Positions 1 through 6,213 are shown, counted from the first letter of the stretch. The stretch: 7,388 bases of DNA from Clostridia bacterium (GCA_003245395.1 QKDF01000229.1:1-7388); one strand, 5' to 3'. Notes: generated by a model from the sequence alone, not told the origin. Numbers and translations are program-made.

Positions 1-1
1 C

Positions 2-931
2 GGCATGGGTAAGGGTTCCTGCCGCAGCTATGGAGGATTCAACCTCTTTGCCGCGCTGGAGGCCTGCTCGGATCTGCTGGACGGCTTCGGCGGACATGAA
101 CTGGCCGCCGGATTTACCATCCGGGAAGAAAACATCGCTGCATTCCGGGAAAAAATGAACCGTTATGTCCGCGCCCGCTGCGGCTCGGGCGTTCCGGTTT
201 CCTCGCTGGAGGTGGATGCGGCCATTATCTGCCCGGCGGAAGTGACACTGGATGAGGTTGCGGAACTGGGACGTCTGGAACCGTATGGGGCGGGAAACCC
301 CCGGCCAGTATTTGCACTGCTGGGCGCCACGGTGGACAGCCTGCAGACCGTGGGTCAGGGGCGGCACCTGAAGCTGCGGCTCAGCCGGGGAACCAGCCGG
401 TTCAATGCCATCTTTTTCTCTGTTACGGCAGAGGAATCCGGCATTCGCGCCGGAGACCGGGTGGACGCAGCGTTTTATCTGCAGAGCAACACCTTCCGCG
501 GCATGACCACGCTGCAGATGCAGCTGATCGACCTCCGGCCGTCCCTGCAGCCCAGCCGGCATGAGACGGAAAGCCTGGAGCTGGTGGACCGGCTGGTGAG
601 CGGTCAGGTTCCTTCGGCCCAGGAAGTGCTGCGGCTTGGAGCCTCCCGGGAACAGTTCGGCGCCATCTGGCTGGCAATCCAGCACCGTCTGCCCGGAGGG
701 CAGGGCGCCGTGGAGCTGCTTCCATTTTTGCGGGAGGTGGCGGATGAGGCCGGCGGCTGTGAGGCTTTTTTACGATCGGTTCTGGCACTGGCGGTGTTTC
801 AGGAGAGGGGACTGCTTCAAAAGCGGAAACAGGAAGGGCGGCTGCTTTTGGAGATTTTGCCCCGGGAGGGCAAGGCGGATCTGTCTGCCTGCCCTTACCT
901 CGCAGGGATGCGGGGCCTGGTGAGATCATAA
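2..931 (+). CDS. recJ: RecJ single-stranded-DNA exonuclease, C-terminal part (5' end outside window)
   Basis: This is the last 309 or so codons of RecJ, the 5'-3' single-strand DNA exonuclease of recombination and mismatch or base-excision repair. The catalytic DHH domain lies upstream of the window. What is visible begins in the DHHA1 nucleic-acid-binding domain, with GSCRSYGGFNL near residue 5 and the GFGGHELAAG motif near residues 28-37. The OB-fold domain follows (about 68-178), with the family motif EPYGAGNPRPVF at about 92-103 and a beta-rich stretch ending in QLIDLRP. A helical C-terminal extension of about 130 residues then runs to the TAA; such extensions vary among Firmicute RecJs. 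The frame is open from the window edge with no sign of damage. The relA ribosome binding site begins at the base after this stop codon, so the two genes are almost certainly cotranscribed. Identification rests on motif recall, not a search. Confidence 0.93.
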   Translation, partial: GMGKGSCRSYGGFNLFAALEACSDLLDGFGGHELAAGFTIREENIAAFREKMNRYVRARCGSGVPVSSLEVDAAIICPAEVTLDEVAELGRLEPYGAGNPRPVFALLGATVDSLQTVGQGRHLKLRLSRGTSRFNAIFFSVTAEESGIRAGDRVDAAFYLQSNTFRGMTTLQMQLIDLRPSLQPSRHETESLELVDRLVSGQVPSAQEVLRLGASREQFGAIWLAIQHRLPGGQGAVELLPFLREVADEAGGCEAFLRSVLALAVFQERGLLQKRKQEGRLLLEILPREGKADLSACPYLAGMRGLVRS

Positions 932-940
932 AGGGGGAGG
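932..940 (+). promoter_or_regulatory. Ribosome binding site of relA
   Basis: The sequence AGGGGGAGG starts immediately after the recJ stop codon and lies six bases before the ATG at 947. It fixes the relA start. Since only 15 bases separate the two genes there is no room for a promoter, so relA is read from the recJ transcript or from a promoter inside recJ. Confidence 0.8.
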
Positions 941-946
941 TTCCCA

Positions 947-3154
947 ATGACAATTGATGAACAATATGAACAGCTGGAGCAAACCGTTCGGGCATATAAT
1001 CCGTCCGCGGATTTTGATCAGATCCGCTCCGCATATGAATTTGCCAAGAAGTCTCACGAAGGGCAAAAGCGCAAGGACGGGTCCGATTATATCACGCATC
1101 CCCTGGCGGTGGCGCAGATCGTGGCGGAGGAATTGCGGCTGGACTCCGAGTCCATTTCGGCGGCGTTGCTGCACGATGTCATTGAGGATACTGAGGCCAC
1201 ACACGAGCAGCTGAGCAAACTGTTTTCGTCTACCGTGGCGGATTTGGTGGAGGGGGTCAGCAAGCTGACCCGGATTCAGTATGCCACCAAAGAAGATGAG
1301 CAGATGGAAAACCTGCGCAAAATGCTCATTGCCATGTCCAAAGACATCCGGGTGATCCTGATCAAGATTTCCGACCGGCTGCACAACATGCGCACCATGG
1401 AGTATCAGTCTCCGCAGAAGCAGAAGCAAAAGTCGCTGGAGACCATGGAGATTTACGCGCCCATTTCTCACCGTCTTGGCATGCAGCGCATTAAGTGGGA
1501 GCTGGAAGACCTGTCCCTGAAGTATCTGGACCCGGTAGGATTTCAGGAGATTGTCTCCAAACTGGGAGCCAAGCAGGCGGAATACGATGAATTTATGAAT
1601 CGCACGCAGGCGCAGATCAACCAGCGACTGAGCGAATTGGAGATTCACCATAAGGTCTACGGTCGGATGAAGCATCCGTACAGCATCTACCGCAAAATGT
1701 TCAATCAGAACAAATCTCTCGATGAAATTTTTGATCTGTTCGCATTCCGGGTGGTCGTGGACACCGTGGGAGACTGCTACAATGTGCTGGGCGTGATCCA
1801 CGATCTTTACAAGCCCATTTTGGGCCGGTTCAAGGATTATATCGGCACGCCCAAGCCCAATGGCTATCAGTCGCTTCATACCACCGTCATGGGAAATGAC
1901 GGCATCCCCTTTGAGGTGCAGATCCGCACGCAGGAGATGCATGAGATCGCCGAATACGGCGTGGCCGCCCACTGGAAGTACAAGCAGAACGGGCAGGGAG
2001 CCGGAACCGAGGGCAAGTATGAGTGGGTTCGCAGGCTGCTGGAGAACCAGGAGGGCGCCGATGCCGAGGAGTATATCCGCTCTCTGAAGATCGATATGTT
2101 TGCCGACGAGGTGTTCGTATTTACTCCCAACGGCGACGTGCAGAACCTGACCGCCGGAGCCACGCCCATCGACTTTGCATATTCCGTTCACTCCGCTGTG
2201 GGCAATCATATGGTGGGTGCAAAGGTCAACGGCCGGATTGTTACCTTCGACTATACGCTGAAAAACGGCGACATTGTGGAGATTATCACCTCGAAGGCCG
2301 CCAAGGGCCCCAGCCGGGACTGGATGAAAGTTGCCAAATCGAGCGAAGCTCGCAGCAAAATCCGCCAATGGTTTAAAAAAGAGAAAAAAGAAGAGAATAT
2401 CGCCAACGGCCGCGCCGCGTTTGAAGCGGAACTCAAGCACTGCGGCGTCCCCATGAAAGATGTACTGGACCAGGAAAATCTGCCGGGCCTGCTTAAGCGC
2501 GTTTCGTACGGCTCTCTGGATGAACTGTATGCCTCCATCGGATACGGCGGCTTCACCGCGCAGAAGGCGGTCAACCGGATGCAGGGGGAGCTTCAGCGTA
2601 TTGCCAAGCAGCACCAGATGGACAAAGCTGCGGTTGTTCCCGTGGAGGGAACACCGGACGTGGTGCGCCCGGTTGTGCCCAAGCGGGTTAAAAGCGAGCA
2701 GGGAATCATTGTGGAGGGCCTGGACAATTGCCTGGTCAAATTTTCCAAATGCTGCACGCCTGTGCCCGGCGATGAGATCATCGGCTTTATCACCCGGGGA
2801 TACGGCGTGTCCGTCCACCGGGCCGACTGCCCCAACGCCGCACCGGAGCGGCGCAAAATCCCGGGACAGGAGGGACGCTGGATCAAAGTTTCCTGGGGCA
2901 GCGATACCAACGAGTCTTATCCCACTTCGCTGGAGGTGGTTTGCAAGGATCGCAGCAATCTGCTGCTGGATATTTCTGCGGCGCTGTCCACCACCAATAC
3001 CTTTGTGGTCGGAATCCAGTTCCACAGCACTCAGGATCAGTTTGGAATGTTCCATCTGGAGATTAATGTCCGCGGCAGCCAGCACCTGAGGGAGGTCATG
3101 AACAAGCTCAACCAGATCTCGGGCGTGCTGAAGGTGACCCGGCCTGCAGGATAA
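947..3154 (+). CDS. relA: Bifunctional (p)ppGpp synthetase/hydrolase, Rel (RelA/SpoT family)
   Basis: Makes (p)ppGpp from ATP and GDP/GTP during amino-acid starvation on the ribosome, and hydrolyses it otherwise. At 735 residues it is the usual length of a long Firmicute Rel. The N-terminal HD hydrolase domain keeps its metal and catalytic residues: H51, H76-D77 and D143 (in ISDRLHNMRT). The synthetase domain (about 235-345) has GRMKHPYSIYRK (239-250), D263, RFKDYIGTPKPNGYQS (294-309) and E323 in FEVQIRT. RFKD is the RxKD signature of bifunctional enzymes rather than the ExDD of synthetase-only RelA. The regulatory half has a TGS domain (about 386-447), a helical region, a zinc-finger-type domain with C602-C603, H624 and C628, and a C-terminal ACT domain (about 660-735). 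Both activities look intact. The start is set by the strong ribosome site at 932-940. It lies between recJ and an NYN-domain gene. Confidence 0.97.
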   Translation: MTIDEQYEQLEQTVRAYNPSADFDQIRSAYEFAKKSHEGQKRKDGSDYITHPLAVAQIVAEELRLDSESISAALLHDVIEDTEATHEQLSKLFSSTVADLVEGVSKLTRIQYATKEDEQMENLRKMLIAMSKDIRVILIKISDRLHNMRTMEYQSPQKQKQKSLETMEIYAPISHRLGMQRIKWELEDLSLKYLDPVGFQEIVSKLGAKQAEYDEFMNRTQAQINQRLSELEIHHKVYGRMKHPYSIYRKMFNQNKSLDEIFDLFAFRVVVDTVGDCYNVLGVIHDLYKPILGRFKDYIGTPKPNGYQSLHTTVMGNDGIPFEVQIRTQEMHEIAEYGVAAHWKYKQNGQGAGTEGKYEWVRRLLENQEGADAEEYIRSLKIDMFADEVFVFTPNGDVQNLTAGATPIDFAYSVHSAVGNHMVGAKVNGRIVTFDYTLKNGDIVEIITSKAAKGPSRDWMKVAKSSEARSKIRQWFKKEKKEENIANGRAAFEAELKHCGVPMKDVLDQENLPGLLKRVSYGSLDELYASIGYGGFTAQKAVNRMQGELQRIAKQHQMDKAAVVPVEGTPDVVRPVVPKRVKSEQGIIVEGLDNCLVKFSKCCTPVPGDEIIGFITRGYGVSVHRADCPNAAPERRKIPGQEGRWIKVSWGSDTNESYPTSLEVVCKDRSNLLLDISAALSTTNTFVVGIQFHSTQDQFGMFHLEINVRGSQHLREVMNKLNQISGVLKVTRPAG

Positions 3155-3184
3155 GAGGCAGTGCACGACAGAAAGGGAATTTCC

Positions 3185-3979
3185 ATGAAAATGATTTTTC
3201 TTGTAGACGGCGACAACAATATCGGAACCGGCCTGCAGGGAGTGGAGTATCTGACCCCCGAGGACTCCATCCTGATTTTTTATCAAAAGACCGGACTGGC
3301 GCTGTCCAAGATTCAGGAGCTGTGCAAAAACAGCAAGGCAAACATTCAATACCTGGAAAGCGTCAAGGGCGGGAAAAACTCCATCGACTTTCAGATCATC
3401 ACCGAGCTGGGTGTCTTGATCGGCCGGGGAGAGGCAGACTATGCCTATGTCATCAGTCAGGATAAGGGCTATGAGGCGGCTATGAGCGCACTGCAGGCGC
3501 GCTATGCTGATACCTTCCGGGAAGTGGCGCTGCGTCCATCCATTGCGGCCTGCCTGCGGGCATTTTTGCTGCGGGCGACAGATCTGCAGGAGCTTCAGGC
3601 GGCGCTGGTGCGGGAATACGGTCCGCTGCAGGGACGCAGGGCGTTTGAGCATCTGACAGAGTTGTTTCAGACCGCAGCCAAACAACAGGCCGCATCATCC
3701 GCAGTCCGAACACCGCCTGCCGCTCAGACTGAGACAGTGCCGGTGAAGCGAACCCGCTCCCGGCGGCGCAAAAGCTCCCAGGAGAACGCAAAAACTGCTC
3801 CCCAGCCGAAGACTGCCGAGCAGCCGGATGTGCCTGCGGCAGCCGCAAAGCAGTCTCCCGCCGCTCCGTTGACGGGTGAGCCTGCCGCGGCGGAAAAGGA
3901 GCAGGGAAAGCCCGTAAAGACCAATCGCTCCCGGCGCGGAGGCCGGGGACAAAAGCGCAAAGCGCCGGTGGAAAATTGA
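3185..3979 (+). CDS. NYN/PIN-like domain protein with basic low-complexity C-terminal tail (putative ribonuclease)
   Basis: A 264-residue protein that I can place only at fold level. The N-terminal ~125 residues resemble a NYN/PIN-like nuclease domain: strand MIFLVDGDNN with D8 and D10, a second acidic site D68 in KNSIDFQIITELG, and D93 in YVISQDKGYE (88-97). Spaced acidic residues of this kind bind the metal in PIN and NYN RNases. A helical segment follows (about 125-165). The last 100 residues are rich in Ala, Pro, Lys and Arg, with two basic clusters, RTRSRRRK (199-206) and NRSRRGGRGQKRK (257-ish), typical of flexible RNA-binding tails. No signal peptide or membrane segment is seen. I chose ATG 3185 because AAGGGA at 3173-3178 is correctly spaced and the hydrophobic first strand begins there; a GTG at 3161 would add eight residues and has a poorer site. 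It starts 30 bases after relA and is probably cotranscribed. Substrate and activity are unknown. Confidence 0.8.
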   Translation: MKMIFLVDGDNNIGTGLQGVEYLTPEDSILIFYQKTGLALSKIQELCKNSKANIQYLESVKGGKNSIDFQIITELGVLIGRGEADYAYVISQDKGYEAAMSALQARYADTFREVALRPSIAACLRAFLLRATDLQELQAALVREYGPLQGRRAFEHLTELFQTAAKQQAASSAVRTPPAAQTETVPVKRTRSRRRKSSQENAKTAPQPKTAEQPDVPAAAAKQSPAAPLTGEPAAAEKEQGKPVKTNRSRRGGRGQKRKAPVEN

Positions 3980-3982
3980 AAT

Positions 3983-4015
3983 AAGGAGACGGGGACGCTT
4001 TGTCCCCGTCTCCTT
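3983..4015. terminator. Bidirectional terminator-like hairpin between convergent genes
   Basis: A perfect 14-bp inverted repeat, AAGGAGACGGGGAC and its complement, encloses the five-base loop GCTTT. It begins four bases after the NYN-gene stop and ends seven bases before the gap stop, so one hairpin can serve both transcripts. Neither side has a true T-tract: rightward it is followed by GCTTGGTTT, leftward (minus strand) by TATTTCAATTTT, which is moderately U-rich. It may therefore end leftward transcription better than rightward, or mainly protect the two 3' ends. Confidence 0.75.
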
Positions 4016-4022
4016 GCTTGGT

Positions 4023-5048
4023 TTAAACCTGTGTGTCCACTTCGTGCATATGAGCGATCAGGTCCAGAATTTTGCTGGTATAGCCCCATTCGTTGTCATA
4101 CCAGGCAATCAGCTTGACAAAATTGTCGTCCAGCATAATGCCCGCGGTTTCATCGAAGATACAGGTGTGGGAATTGCCGGTCAGGTCAGAGGAGACCAGC
4201 TGGTCCGCCGTATAGGAGATAATTCCCTTCATGCTGTTGCGGGAGGCGTTTTCCATAGCTACGCACACATCGTGATAGCTGGCGGAAGATTTCAGCCGAG
4301 CTGTCAGGTCCACCACCGAGACGTCGTTGGTGGGAACACGGAAGCTCATGCCGGTCATCCGGCCATTCAACTCCGGAATAACCCGGCCTACGGCTTTGGC
4401 TGCGCCGGTGCTGGAAGGGATGATGTTGCCCAGGATGCTGCGCCCGGTACGCCAGTCCCGGCCAGCCCGGGAATCCACCGCTTTTTGTTTGGCCGTGGCG
4501 GAATGAATGGTACTCATCAGCGCCTGCTCAATGCCAAAGGTATCGTTGATGACCTTCGTCATGGGTGCCAGACAGTTGGTTGTGCAAGAGGCGTTGGAGA
4601 CGATGTTCATATCCGACGTGTAGGTTTTGTGATTGACGCCCATGACAAAGGTCGGCATAATGTCATCCTTGGAAGGGGCGCTGATGACAACTTTTTTTGC
4701 GCCGCCCTGAAAATGCGCCGCAGCCTTTTCCGTGGAGTTATACACACCCGTAGATTCGATAATGTACTCCGCACCGCAGTCGTCCCAGGGAATCAGGCTG
4801 GCGTCGTTTTCACTGTATACCCGAATTTTTTTCCCGTTAATGATCAGATGCCGGTCGTCATGCTCTACTGTTCCTTGAAAAGTCCGGAAGACGGTGTCGT
4901 ATTTTACCTGATAGACCATGTAGTCCAAATCCGCATTTCTAAGGTTGATGCCGCAGATTTGATAGGAACTGCAGCCCCGCTCCAACATGATCCGCAGCGC
5001 CACGCGCCCAATACGCCCAAACCCATTGATGCCAACTTTGATCGCCAT
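4023..5048 (-). CDS. gapA: Type I glyceraldehyde-3-phosphate dehydrogenase
   Basis: Phosphorylating GAPDH of central glycolysis/gluconeogenesis: glyceraldehyde-3-phosphate plus phosphate and NAD(P)+ to 1,3-bisphosphoglycerate. At 341 residues it is the normal length. The Rossmann signature KVGINGFGRIGR is at 4-15. The active-site motif SNASCTTNCLAP has catalytic C155, and the partner histidine is H182 in STIHSAT. NIIPSSTGAAKAVG (208-221) and WYDNEWGY (316-323) complete the family set. The sequence is closer to the E. coli GapA type (IIPSSTGAAKAVG, GMSFRVPT) than to Bacillus GapA. Two cofactor-selecting positions are unusual: the residue after N35 is Leu36, where NAD enzymes usually have Asp, and the 193-196 loop reads SRAG. 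I chose ATG 5048 because GGAAGG (5062 to 5057) is eight bases upstream; an in-frame ATG at 5105 would add 19 residues unlike the family. It is transcribed alone, convergent with the rel unit, with its own promoter. Confidence 0.96.
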   Translation of the reverse strand: MAIKVGINGFGRIGRVALRIMLERGCSSYQICGINLRNADLDYMVYQVKYDTVFRTFQGTVEHDDRHLIINGKKIRVYSENDASLIPWDDCGAEYIIESTGVYNSTEKAAAHFQGGAKKVVISAPSKDDIMPTFVMGVNHKTYTSDMNIVSNASCTTNCLAPMTKVINDTFGIEQALMSTIHSATAKQKAVDSRAGRDWRTGRSILGNIIPSSTGAAKAVGRVIPELNGRMTGMSFRVPTNDVSVVDLTARLKSSASYHDVCVAMENASRNSMKGIISYTADQLVSSDLTGNSHTCIFDETAGIMLDDNFVKLIAWYDNEWGYTSKILDLIAHMHEVDTQV

Positions 5049-5075
5049 GCACATAACCTTCCATTTTCGTATATT

Positions 5076-5095
5076 TTGCCGTCCGCTCGCGGCAA
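5076..5095 (-). promoter_or_regulatory. Hairpin near the 5' end of the gap mRNA
   Basis: Read on the minus strand, TTGCCG and CGGCAA flank an eight-base loop, giving a six-pair stem; an alternative inner stem CCGC/GCGG is also possible. If transcription starts near 5100 it lies about five bases from the mRNA 5' end. Such 5' hairpins often stabilise mRNAs; it could also be a protein-binding operator. Confidence 0.4.
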
Positions 5096-5106
5096 TCATC
5101 ACCACT

Positions 5107-5134
5107 ATTATATCATTGTTTTTTTATATGTCGA
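5107..5134 (-). promoter_or_regulatory. Promoter of gapA (sigma-A/sigma-70 type)
   Basis: On the minus strand TCGACA (5134 to 5129, five of six matches to the -35 consensus) is followed after 16 bases by a perfect TATAAT (5112 to 5107), preceded by TGA to give an extended -10. The predicted start is near 5100, leaving a leader of about 52 bases before the ATG at 5048. This is a strong-looking promoter, as expected for a glycolytic gene. Confidence 0.75.
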
Positions 5135-5173
5135 ATGTTTGTTACGTAAAATTACGCGAAAGTTAACTAAAAA

Positions 5174-5198
5174 TTGTTATACAAAATGCACAAATTGC
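5174..5198. repeat. Short inverted and tandem repeats abutting a promoter
   Basis: TTGT-TAT-ACAA (5174-5184) is a short inverted repeat. It overlaps two adjacent 9-base units, ACAAAATGC (5181-5189) and ACAAATTGC (5190-5198), that differ at one base. The second unit ends two bases before the TTGACA -35 element. The position suits an activator or repressor site for the rightward promoter, but in AT-rich DNA such repeats can arise by chance. No specific regulator can be named. Confidence 0.35.
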
Positions 5199-5200
5199 GT

Positions 5201-5229
5201 TTGACAAGAATATTTTTGCGAAATATACC
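5201..5229 (+). promoter_or_regulatory. Promoter for the kinase-like gene and probably mnmA
   Basis: A perfect TTGACA -35 (5201-5206) is followed after exactly 17 bases by TATACC (5224-5229, four of six matches to the -10). Predicted start is near 5236, giving a leader of about 150 bases before the ATG at 5386. A second, weaker candidate lies downstream: TTGTTT (5267-5272), 17 bases, TATCCT (5290-5295). Confidence 0.65.
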
Positions 5230-5249
5230 CATTTTTCTGTAAATCTCAT

Positions 5250-5275
5250 AAAAAAAGAGAAAATTCTTGTTTTTT
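5250..5275 (+). other. A/T-rich hairpin with T-run in the leader (possible weak terminator)
   Basis: A run of seven A (5250-5256) and the following GA can pair with TCTT and the T-run at 5270-5275 around a GAAAAT loop, with one bulged G at 5269. It lies just downstream of the predicted start of the first promoter. The stem has almost no G-C pairs, so its strength is doubtful. Confidence 0.25.
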
Positions 5276-5305
5276 CGTCTGATTTTTGCTATCCTATACG
5301 AAAAA

Positions 5306-5322
5306 CAGGAAATGATTCCCTG
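5306..5322 (+). other. 17-base imperfect palindrome in the leader
   Basis: CAGGAAATGATTCCCTG is an inverted repeat with a TGA centre and a single mismatched pair. It falls at the start of any transcript from the second promoter candidate. It could be an mRNA hairpin or a dimeric-protein operator; nothing in the sequence decides between them. Confidence 0.3.
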
Positions 5323-5385
5323 GTGTTATGATGCAATCCCGTGCAAAAGCTAAGTTGGCCAATTTGCTGGGGGAAAGGAGCTAAT

Positions 5386-6201
5386 ATGGAAGAAAAGGAT
5401 GATGAATTTCTTTCGCGGTTATTTCCTTCTGTTGCGGCCCAAATGCGAAATCTGCTCGACAGCCTTCGGCTGGCATCCATTGCATTGGCACCGCCTGAGC
5501 TGCGGGATCAGGATCCGGATCTGGATCGCCGTGCCGCACGGCTGGATCAGAGCTATTATCAGATTTTACGTCTTGTAACCGATTTGACTGCAGCGGGTCG
5601 TCTGGTGGATCACCGCCCACTGCGGCTCCAGGACGGAGACCTGGTGGAACTGGTGCGCATTGCCTGCGCAAATGCCCAGGAACCGGCTCGTGTTCTGGGA
5701 CTGGAGCTTCGGTTTTTCTCTGCGGAACCGGTTTGTATCTGTGCTTTTGATGCCACATTAATAGAAAGCTTGCTATTTCATCTTCTGTCTAACGCGTTTA
5801 AATTTACTCCCGCAGGTGGCAAAGTGACAGTAGAAGTTCGGCAAGCGGGAAAGAAAGTAGTGCTGTCGGTCAGCGACACCGGCTGTGGGATTGATTCGGC
5901 CCATTTGAGTACGCTGTTTGACCGTTATCTCCATCAGGAGGTTTTAGATCCACCGCCGCATGGCTTGGGACTGGGACTGACGCTGAGTCGGCAGATTGTG
6001 GAGGATCATGGGGGCAGTATACTGGCCGAATCGGAAGTGGGTGTTGGCTCCCGGTTTACGGTGTCCATTCCGAACCGGCGGGTTGGGAACACCACGGTAT
6101 CAGACGTGGACACCGATTACGCCGGCGGCTTTAATCCCACATTGCTGGCGCTGGCCGACGCTCTGCCGCCGGATGCATTTTTGCAGCGTTACAGCGAATA
6201 A
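5386..6201 (+). CDS. Soluble sensor-histidine-kinase-like ATPase lacking the phospho-acceptor histidine
   Basis: A 271-residue cytosolic protein with the layout of a histidine kinase core and no membrane segment or sensory domain. Two helices at about 8-36 and 47-72 fit a dimerisation domain. The HATPase_c domain follows, with the N box FHLLSNAFKFTP (131-142, N136), G1 box DTGCGID (164-170), F box LFDRYL (177-182) and G2 box GLGLGLTLSRQIVEDHGG (183-200 onward), so ATP binding looks intact. In the first helix, where kinases have HELRTPL, the sequence reads QMRNLLD (19-25): the phosphorylated histidine is glutamine. A 40-residue tail (about 231-271) follows the ATPase domain. No response regulator is adjacent. 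ATG 5386 is chosen because AAAGGAG (5374-5380) precedes it; GTG 5341 lacks such a site. It could be a degenerate kinase, a phosphatase or an ATP-dependent regulator; partner unknown. Confidence 0.85.
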   Translation: MEEKDDEFLSRLFPSVAAQMRNLLDSLRLASIALAPPELRDQDPDLDRRAARLDQSYYQILRLVTDLTAAGRLVDHRPLRLQDGDLVELVRIACANAQEPARVLGLELRFFSAEPVCICAFDATLIESLLFHLLSNAFKFTPAGGKVTVEVRQAGKKVVLSVSDTGCGIDSAHLSTLFDRYLHQEVLDPPPHGLGLGLTLSRQIVEDHGGSILAESEVGVGSRFTVSIPNRRVGNTTVSDVDTDYAGGFNPTLLALADALPPDAFLQRYSE

Positions 6202-6213
6202 GAAAACGATACA

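Larger units (their letters stand above)
5049..5385. other. AT-rich divergent intergenic region
   Basis: These 337 bases separate gap (minus) from the kinase-like gene (plus) and are far richer in A+T than the flanking genes. They contain the gap leader and promoter on the left, a rightward promoter in the middle and a roughly 150-base leader for the kinase-like gene on the right. The short repeats lying between the two promoters are given as a separate entry. No small ORF with a convincing ribosome site or family match was seen. Confidence 0.8.

Noticed and set aside
3161..3184. GTG start adding eight residues to the NYN protein
   Set aside because: The ATG at 3185 has the better placed AAGGGA site and starts exactly at the first beta strand; the extra residues MHDRKGIS are not domain-like.
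926..3685. A 919-codon open frame on the minus strand across all of relA and into the NYN gene
   Set aside because: It is the mirror frame of two clearly real genes. Its translation is rich in His, Leu and Gln with no recognisable domain, and its length follows from codon bias of relA suppressing antisense stops.
5049..5105. Upstream ATG at 5105 for GAPDH
   Set aside because: The 19 extra residues do not match the family, overlap the predicted promoter start region, and the ATG at 5048 has a GGAAGG site.
5138..5180. Rex-type (redox repressor) operator upstream of gap
   Set aside because: TTGTTA and GTTAAC half-site-like words occur, but no copy has the TTGTTAA-N4-TTAACAA arrangement; in AT-rich DNA this is too weak to call.
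4014..5204. A 396-codon plus-strand open frame covering the gap gene
   Set aside because: It is antisense to an unmistakable GAPDH, has no ribosome site at its start in the terminator region, and its product resembles no family.
5231..5385. Riboswitch or T-box in the leader of the kinase-like gene
   Set aside because: No conserved T-box sequence or familiar aptamer core is present, and the hairpins are short and mostly A-T.
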